Shown here: positions 6,174 to 11,077 of the stretch, piece by piece | Layout: each line of letters opens with the position of its first letter | Position numbering within the stretch: position 1 is the first letter of the stretch | Assembly: GCA_022793555.1 (NCBI GenBank) | Contig: JAAWDB010000051.1 | Coordinates: 1 to 11,077 of the forward strand | DNA: 11,077 nt | Direction: 5' to 3' | Origin: Bacilli bacterium | GTDB lineage: Bacteria; Bacillota_I; Bacilli_A; RF39; UBA660 | Translations under genes and position numbers: made by a program | Notes under the pieces: generated by a model | The model's database searches: none | What the model was told of the DNA's origin: nothing | What the model saw: only the letters and a program-made list of their open reading frames with translations

Positions 6174-8376
6174 GTAATTCATCCTCCTTTAATTGTGATA
6201 GAGCAATTTCTTTATAAATTTCACAATTTTTTAACAATTCTTCATGTGTACCTTTTCCTACAATGTTTCCTTTATCTAAAACAATAATTTGATCGGCATG
6301 CATGATTGTACTAATTCTTTGAGCAACAATAAAGATGGTAGCATTTGTTGTTTCTTCATTTAAAGCTTTTCGCAGATTAACATCCGTTTTATAATCCAAG
6401 GCTGAGAAAGAATCATCAAAGATATAGATTTCAGGATTTGTAGCTATTGCTCTTGCAATGGATAGTCGTTGGCGTTGTCCTCCTGAAACATTGGTTCCAC
6501 CTTGGCTTATTTCGCTTTCATATCCCTCTTCTTTCGCATTAATAAATTCGGTTGCTTGAGCTATTTGAGCTGCTTTTTTCATATTTTCATCACTTTTATC
6601 TTCGGCACCAAATAAAATGTTTGACCGAATTGTACCACTAAATAAATTGCCTTTTTGAGGAACATACCCAATTTTTTCACGCAAATCATGAATATTTACT
6701 TTACGAATGTCTGTACCATCAATTAAAATCTTGCCTCCAGTTACATCAAAAAAGCGTGGTATCAAATTAATTAAAGTTGATTTTCCAGACCCTGTGGAAC
6801 CAATAAACGCTGTAGTAGTTCCTGGTGTAGCTAAGAAACTAATATCTTCTAAAACATCTTCTTCGGCATCGGGATATCTAAAGTAAACATCTTTAAATTC
6901 AACAATTCCTGTTTTTTCTTTATTAAATTCTTCTGGATTTTTGACTTCTTGAATCGAATTTTCTTTATCTAATACTTCACCAATTCTTTTTACTGATACC
7001 CATGCTCTAGGTAATGCAATTGAGACCATAGATAACATTAGAAAAGACATAATGACTTGCATGGTGTAAGTAATAAATGCCATTAAAGTTCCTACTTGAA
7101 GAGTTCCTAAATCTACTTGTTTTGCTCCTACCCAAATGATTAAAATAGCAACTCCGTTCATAATAAAACTCATTGTTGGCATCATAATTCCCATTACACG
7201 GTTACAGAATAGGTTTACTTTCGCCAGTTCTTGATTGGCATTATCAAAGCGTTTTTCCTCATGGCGTTCTGTACTAAAAGCTCGAATAACAGGTATTCCT
7301 GTTAGTATTTCACGAGATACCAAATTTAATTTATCTACCAATTTTTGAATTAATTTAAATTTAGGCATAGCAAAGGTGAAAAGTATGATTACAATTAACA
7401 TAATTAAACCAATTGCTAAGCCAATCACCCAATTCATAGAATTTCCCATTACTTTTAATAATGCTCCAATTCCAAGTATTGGACTGTAAACTACGATACG
7501 TAAAAGCATGACAAAAAGCATTTGGATTTGTTGAATGTCGTTTGTACTTCTAGTAATTAAACTGGCTGTACTAAATTCAGTAAACTCTTTATTAGAAAAG
7601 CTCATAATTTTGGTTACTACTTTATTTCTTAAATAATAAGAAAATTTGGCTGCAGTTCGACTGGCAATAAATCCAATTGAAATGGCGACAATCATAATTA
7701 ATAAGGCTATTCCTACCATGATTAAACCATTTTGAATAATGTATTCCATTTGTAAATCATCTAAATTTATTCCAATTTGTTGATATTCCTTTTTTATTGC
7801 TTCAATTGCAACTTGTTCCAACATAGAAGTTTCATAATTCTGAATTTGTTCGTTAAAACGATTTAAAATTTGAGTTTTCGTCGTTTCATCTAAACTAATG
7901 AATACTTCTAAATTATTTTTTCCTGGTACTTGTGGAAAGTTTGAAGAAGTCATTTGATTTTCTTTGTTACTTAAAAATTCAATAAATAATAACAAGCGAG
8001 CAAATTCATTTGATAGACTTTCTTCTTGCTCTTTTGTCATTTTTTTTCGAAAATACAATTCTTCTTGAGCTATTAAAGGATATTTTTTTTGATATTTTTC
8101 TTGTTCTTTTGTAGACAAGTCAGATAATGACTTTCTTTCATAAAGCTCAATGATTCCATCTTTATTTTCAGATAAAGATAGTATAGTATCATAAGTATTT
8201 TTACTTAAAACACTTGGGATAGTACTGTCAATCCCTTTTTCTTGAATTCCTATATTAATAATATTAGCAGTATAATCTGGTAGTGATAAATCACAAGTAG
8301 CTTGAATCCATAATAGTGCTATTACGACTAAGATAGGAAAAGTAAATTTTTTTAAAATACTTCCAATATGTTTCAT
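6166..8376 (-). CDS. ABC exporter subunit with degenerate ATP site and large extracytoplasmic insertion
   Basis: A 736-residue ABC exporter half, longer than the usual 580-600. The first membrane helix (about 12-28) is followed by a roughly 180-residue polar, Glu/Lys-rich segment (about 30-212) before the second helix (about 213-237). It should lie outside the membrane between helices 1 and 2. The remaining helices run to about 455. The ATPase domain has Walker A GSTGSGKST (526-534), Q-loop Gln574 and signature NVSGGQ (629-634). However, the Walker B glutamate is replaced by Asp655 (IFDDS) and the H-switch histidine by Gln686 (VAQR). This pattern marks the non-hydrolysing site of heterodimeric exporters such as TM287/288 and BmrCD (family knowledge). 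It is first in the operon, has GGAAGG 4 nt before its ATG, and overlaps the partner gene. Confidence 0.92.
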   Translation of the reverse strand: MKHIGSILKKFTFPILVVIALLWIQATCDLSLPDYTANIINIGIQEKGIDSTIPSVLSKNTYDTILSLSENKDGIIELYERKSLSDLSTKEQEKYQKKYPLIAQEELYFRKKMTKEQEESLSNEFARLLLFIEFLSNKENQMTSSNFPQVPGKNNLEVFISLDETTKTQILNRFNEQIQNYETSMLEQVAIEAIKKEYQQIGINLDDLQMEYIIQNGLIMVGIALLIMIVAISIGFIASRTAAKFSYYLRNKVVTKIMSFSNKEFTEFSTASLITRSTNDIQQIQMLFVMLLRIVVYSPILGIGALLKVMGNSMNWVIGLAIGLIMLIVIILFTFAMPKFKLIQKLVDKLNLVSREILTGIPVIRAFSTERHEEKRFDNANQELAKVNLFCNRVMGIMMPTMSFIMNGVAILIIWVGAKQVDLGTLQVGTLMAFITYTMQVIMSFLMLSMVSIALPRAWVSVKRIGEVLDKENSIQEVKNPEEFNKEKTGIVEFKDVYFRYPDAEEDVLEDISFLATPGTTTAFIGSTGSGKSTLINLIPRFFDVTGGKILIDGTDIRKVNIHDLREKIGYVPQKGNLFSGTIRSNILFGAEDKSDENMKKAAQIAQATEFINAKEEGYESEISQGGTNVSGGQRQRLSIARAIATNPEIYIFDDSFSALDYKTDVNLRKALNEETTNATIFIVAQRISTIMHADQIIVLDKGNIVGKGTHEELLKNCEIYKEIALSQLKEDELHG
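6183..6190 (-). promoter_or_regulatory. Ribosome binding site that decides the start of the second ABC gene
   Basis: AAAGGAGG on the minus strand lies within the last codons of the preceding gene. It touches the ATG at 6182 with no gap, too close for initiation, and is 9 nt from the in-frame ATG at 6173. The downstream ATG is therefore the likely start, shortening the protein by three residues. Confidence 0.8.
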
Positions 8377-8394
8377 ATTTCCTTCCTTTCAATT

Positions 8395-8424
8395 TAATAT
8401 ATGCTAATTTATTATATGTTAATT
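8395..8424 (-). repeat. Tandem 15-bp direct repeat over the ABC operon promoter
   Basis: Minus strand: AATTAACATATAATA (8424-8410) followed without gap by AATTAGCATATATTA (8409-8395), identical at 13 of 15 positions. The first copy includes the -10 box and the second covers the expected transcription start. Two same-face-independent copies of this kind suggest an operator, but a very A/T-rich background makes chance similarity possible. Confidence 0.45.
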
Positions 8425-8439
8425 ATATTGATAAGTCAA
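8411..8439 (-). promoter_or_regulatory. Sigma-A-type promoter of the ABC exporter operon
   Basis: On the minus strand TTGACT (8439-8434) is separated by exactly 17 nt from TATAAT (8416-8411). This is 5/6 and 6/6 to the housekeeping consensus at optimal spacing. Transcription would start near 8404, leaving a short leader before the ATG at 8376. The -35 box sits in an imperfect palindrome, ATTGA-CTTA-TCAAT (8440-8427), a possible repressor site. It lies just after a terminator, so the ABC genes form their own unit. Confidence 0.82.
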
Positions 8440-8442
8440 TTT

Positions 8443-8472
8443 AAAAAGAATCAAATTTTTAAATGATTCTTT
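8443..8472 (-). terminator. Probable Rho-independent terminator after the xfp-associated gene
   Basis: Minus strand AAAGAATCA (8472-8464) pairs with TGATTCTTT (8453-8445) as a perfect 9-bp stem around a 10-nt A/T loop, ending in a run of five T. The 3' arm contains the TGA stop of the upstream gene, so the hairpin overlaps coding sequence. The stem is A/T-rich and the loop wide, hence moderate strength. The promoter of the next operon follows within a few bases. Confidence 0.62.
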
Positions 8473-9038
8473 CTTTTTTTAATTTCTTTTAATTGTTCCT
8501 TTATTTCTTTTCCCATGTTTTTTTCTATCAATTTTACTTCGTTAAAAGGAATTTGTACTTCATATTTTTCTTTTTCATCTAAAGAAATCTCTTGATAGCA
8601 AAAATGGTAATCATTAGTGGTTAATCCTAAATATACTTTTTTCAAATCAAAGGGCTCTATTAATAAATTAGGATAAAATAATTTATAAGCCATATTTTGA
8701 CTTTCTATTTGAAACAATGCTAAGGTTTCATAAGGTATTTCTAATTTAATGGCAGTGATCGTTGATGGTAATTTTAAATCAAGACAAGAAACGGCAAATT
8801 CTGGAATTCCGGCATAGAAAATAGGTTTTTTTAGTCCATATGATAAAAATGGTTCAGGACTATTTATTAAGCTTTCTTCGATTATTTTATCAGCATTTTC
8901 TTCCGTAGTAATGTAATATAATCCACTATTTGCTCGGCGTATTATTTCATTTTTTAAAATTGTTTTTGATTGTAATGTTGTTTTTAAAACGGGATTTACA
9001 ACAAAATTTGCTTTTAAATATAATTCTTCAATAATCAA
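8451..9038 (-). CDS. Protein of unknown function (195 aa), coupled to phosphoketolase; possible ADP-ribosyltransferase-like fold
   Basis: I do not recognise this protein with certainty. It is a soluble 195-residue protein without signal peptide or membrane helix, ending in a strongly basic helix (about 173-195, Lys/Arg-rich). Residues 39-59 ([18 protein letters not shown] and on) followed by FYAGIPE at 75-80 resemble the opening of small RNA 2'-phosphotransferase/DarT-type ADP-ribosyltransferase folds, where a beta strand ending in H-x-T is followed by a helix and a second strand. Here the first position is Tyr42, not His, so this is a weak resemblance only. The start must be TTG 9038: an in-frame TGA lies three codons upstream and no ATG occurs before residue 116. 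TTG overlaps the xfp stop (TTGA), and no good ribosome site is visible, so translation is probably by reinitiation. The coding nature is supported by length, tight coupling and a following terminator. Confidence 0.72.
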   Translation of the reverse strand: MIIEELYLKANFVVNPVLKTTLQSKTILKNEIIRRANSGLYYITTEENADKIIEESLINSPEPFLSYGLKKPIFYAGIPEFAVSCLDLKLPSTITAIKLEIPYETLALFQIESQNMAYKLFYPNLLIEPFDLKKVYLGLTTNDYHFCYQEISLDEKEKYEVQIPFNEVKLIEKNMGKEIKEQLKEIKKRKNHLKI

Positions 9039-11077
9039 TTGGCATCATTTCTTTCCCACTGCCATTCACTTACTTCAGGCATATCAATTCCCTGTTCTTT
9101 AATAAAAGTACGATGTTTTTCTAGCATTTCTTGACAGTATTTTAATGCTTGTTCTTTTTCTTTTGTATTTACATGACTTAAGACTAATTCGGTTAAGTGA
9201 AAACGATCTATTTTATTTAATACTCGCATGTCAAATGGCGTAGTAATAGTTCCTTCTTCGATATATCCACGAACATGTAAATTTTGATTTTCACGTTTAT
9301 AAGTCAATTCATGAATAACATTAGGATAGCCATGAAAAGCAAAAATAATTGGTTTATTTTCCGTAAAAATCATATTATATTCTTTTTCTGTTAAACCATG
9401 AGGATGAACTTCTTTTGGTTGTAGTCTCATTAAGTCAACCACATTTACTACTCTTATTTTTAAATTAGGACAATATTTATTTAGTATTGAAACGGATGCA
9501 AGTGTTTCTAAAGTTGGGGTATCGCCTGCGCAAGCCATAATAACATCTGGTTCGCTATTTTGATCATTACTCGCAAATTCCCAGATTCCGATTCCTTGAC
9601 GACAATGAATTTCTGCTTGACGCATATTTAACCATTGTGGCCGTGGATGCTTGCTAGCAATAATAACGTTTATATAGTTTTCTGACTTGATGCAGTGATC
9701 AAAACAAGATAATAGGCAATTAGCATCTGGTGGCAAATAAGCTCTTACGGTATCTGCTTTTTTTGTTAATAAATGATTAATGAAACCAGGATCTTGATGG
9801 GTATATCCGTTGTGATCTTGTTGCCATGCATGACTCGATAAAAGGATATTTAAAGAAGGAATTGGTTTTCGCCACGGAATTTCATTTGCCATTTTGATCC
9901 ATTTGGCATGTTGTCCTACCATGGAATCTACGATGCGAATGAAAGATTCGTAACTATGAAAGAAACCATATCTTCCAGTTAAAATGTAACCTTCTAACCA
10001 CCCCTCGCATAAGTGTTCTGATAACATGGAATCAATAATTCGACCATCTCGAGATAGGTATTCGTCATTTGCATAAATGGAAGGCATCCATTGGCGACTT
10101 GTTGCTTCAAAAGCATGATTTAAACGATTAGATAATGTTTCGTCTGGTCCAAAAATTCGAAAGTTTCTTTTTGTATCATTTTTTTCAATTATTGCTTTTA
10201 CAAAGTGACCTAAAATACGCATGTCTTCTTTAACAACACTTCCTGGTTTTGGTACATCTATTCCAAACTCACGATAATCAGGCATGTCAAGAACTTGTTT
10301 AATTATTCCTCCGTTGGCAACTGGATTGGCTCCCATACGATGATTGCCATCTGGAGCTAATTCTTTTAATTCCTTTTTTAAAGTTCCATTTTGATCAAAT
10401 AGTTCTTCAGGACGGTAGCTGCGAAGCCAATTTTCTAATCTCGTAAGTGATTCTGGATGATCTTTTGTGACTTCTATAGGAACTTGATGAGCACGAAAAC
10501 TGCCTTCAATCTCTTTTCCATCAATCATTTTTGGTCCTGTCCAACCTTTTGGTGTACGAAGAACAATCATTGGCCAAAACGGTCTTTCAATTTCTTTCGA
10601 TGTTTTGGCATTTTCTTTAATCGCTTTAATCTTTATAATTATCTCTTCTAAGGTTTCAGCCATTTTTTCATGCATCGCCATTGGTTCTTCGCCTTCTACA
10701 TAAAAAGGTGTCCAACCATATCCACGCATTAGAGCGTCTAATTCTTCTTTACTAATTCTCGATAGAATGGTAGGATTAGCAATTTTATATCCGTTTAAAT
10801 GGAGGATTGGTAATACTACACCATCTGTTAGTGGATTTAAGAATTTATTTGCATGCCAGCTGGTTGCTAATGGTCCTGTTTCTGCTTCACCGTCTCCGAT
10901 AACACAAGCTGCAATTAAGTCTGGGTTATCAAATACTGCTCCAAAAGCATGCGCTAAGCTATAGCCTAATTCCCCACCTTCATTTATACTACCTGGTGTT
11001 TCTGGAGTTGCATGACTTCCTATTCCTCCTGGGAAGCTAAATTGTTTGCATAATTTTTTTAAGCCTTCTTCATCTTC
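9035..11077 (-). CDS. xfp: Phosphoketolase (xylulose-5-phosphate/fructose-6-phosphate), N-terminus outside the window
   Basis: This thiamine-diphosphate enzyme splits xylulose 5-phosphate (often also fructose 6-phosphate) with phosphate to acetyl-phosphate plus glyceraldehyde 3-phosphate or erythrose 4-phosphate, the key step of heterofermentative sugar use. The open frame reaches the window edge, giving 680 residues; the family is about 790-825, so some 110 are missing. Numbering from the edge: [18 protein letters not shown] (13-30) with an active-site histidine, the cofactor motif [15 protein letters not shown] (61-75), [11 protein letters not shown] (93-103), then [41 protein letters not shown] and [13 protein letters not shown], all characteristic of phosphoketolase. 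No frameshift or missing motif is seen. An internal Met at 10729 looks like a start but is not, since conserved sequence continues upstream. The stop overlaps the next gene by 4 nt. Substrate preference cannot be read from the sequence. Confidence 0.97.
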   Translation of the reverse strand, partial: EDEEGLKKLCKQFSFPGGIGSHATPETPGSINEGGELGYSLAHAFGAVFDNPDLIAACVIGDGEAETGPLATSWHANKFLNPLTDGVVLPILHLNGYKIANPTILSRISKEELDALMRGYGWTPFYVEGEEPMAMHEKMAETLEEIIIKIKAIKENAKTSKEIERPFWPMIVLRTPKGWTGPKMIDGKEIEGSFRAHQVPIEVTKDHPESLTRLENWLRSYRPEELFDQNGTLKKELKELAPDGNHRMGANPVANGGIIKQVLDMPDYREFGIDVPKPGSVVKEDMRILGHFVKAIIEKNDTKRNFRIFGPDETLSNRLNHAFEATSRQWMPSIYANDEYLSRDGRIIDSMLSEHLCEGWLEGYILTGRYGFFHSYESFIRIVDSMVGQHAKWIKMANEIPWRKPIPSLNILLSSHAWQQDHNGYTHQDPGFINHLLTKKADTVRAYLPPDANCLLSCFDHCIKSENYINVIIASKHPRPQWLNMRQAEIHCRQGIGIWEFASNDQNSEPDVIMACAGDTPTLETLASVSILNKYCPNLKIRVVNVVDLMRLQPKEVHPHGLTEKEYNMIFTENKPIIFAFHGYPNVIHELTYKRENQNLHVRGYIEEGTITTPFDMRVLNKIDRFHLTELVLSHVNTKEKEQALKYCQEMLEKHRTFIKEQGIDMPEVSEWQWERNDAN

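Noticed and set aside
8451..9038. Mycoplasma-type code with TGA as tryptophan
   Set aside because: TGA ends this gene, xfp and cas8b at sensible positions, and conserved tryptophans are encoded by TGG.
10457..10964. Two plus-strand open frames (10457-10651, 10767-10964) opposite phosphoketolase
   Set aside because: Both lie antisense to highly conserved xfp sequence; they are shadows of its codon pattern.
10727..11077. Apparent truncation of phosphoketolase at an internal Met (10729)
   Set aside because: The same frame runs open to the window edge and encodes the conserved [15 protein letters not shown] region, so the gene is intact up to the edge.

Overview
The window reads as chromosomal DNA of a low-GC, AT-rich Gram-positive bacterium (Firmicutes/Bacilli or a Mollicutes-adjacent gut-type lineage). 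This is inferred from strong A/T codon preference, AGGAGG-type ribosome sites, T-tailed hairpin terminators and a TTGACT-N17-TATAAT promoter. TGA ends several genes and tryptophan is TGG, so the genetic code is standard rather than the Mycoplasma code. Every supported gene lies on the minus strand, so transcription runs from position 11077 towards position 1.

The layout in transcription order has three units. (1) 11077-8451 holds a phosphoketolase (xfp/xpk) missing about 110 N-terminal residues at the window edge. Its stop overlaps a 195-residue protein of unknown function that starts at TTG, and a hairpin terminator follows. (2) 8439-4312 is a self-contained two-gene operon with an excellent promoter and a strong terminator. 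It encodes the two halves of a heterodimeric ABC exporter of the LmrCD/BmrCD/TM287-288 type. One half carries a large extra-cytoplasmic insertion and a degenerate ATP site. (3) 4290-1 is a type I-B (Cst/Tneap-like) CRISPR-Cas operon in the order cas6, cas8b (cst1, CXXC-CXXC), cas7 (cst2/DevR), cas5, cas3. The genes are packed with gaps of 1-2 nt or overlaps of 13-14 nt. cas3 is cut by the window edge after its HD-nuclease motifs. No repeat array and no cas4/cas1/cas2 are present; in this subtype they usually lie downstream of cas3, which here means beyond position 1.

How the genes work together: Cas6 would cut pre-crRNA, and Cas8b, Cas7 and Cas5 would form the Cascade surveillance complex that recruits Cas3 to degrade target DNA. 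The ABC pair is one transporter. Phosphoketolase makes acetyl-phosphate in heterofermentative sugar breakdown. I see no functional link between the three units. The least explained items are the small protein coupled to phosphoketolase, the Cas6 without a histidine at the usual catalytic position, and a tandem 15-bp repeat over the ABC promoter. No gene-free stretch exceeds about 135 bases.
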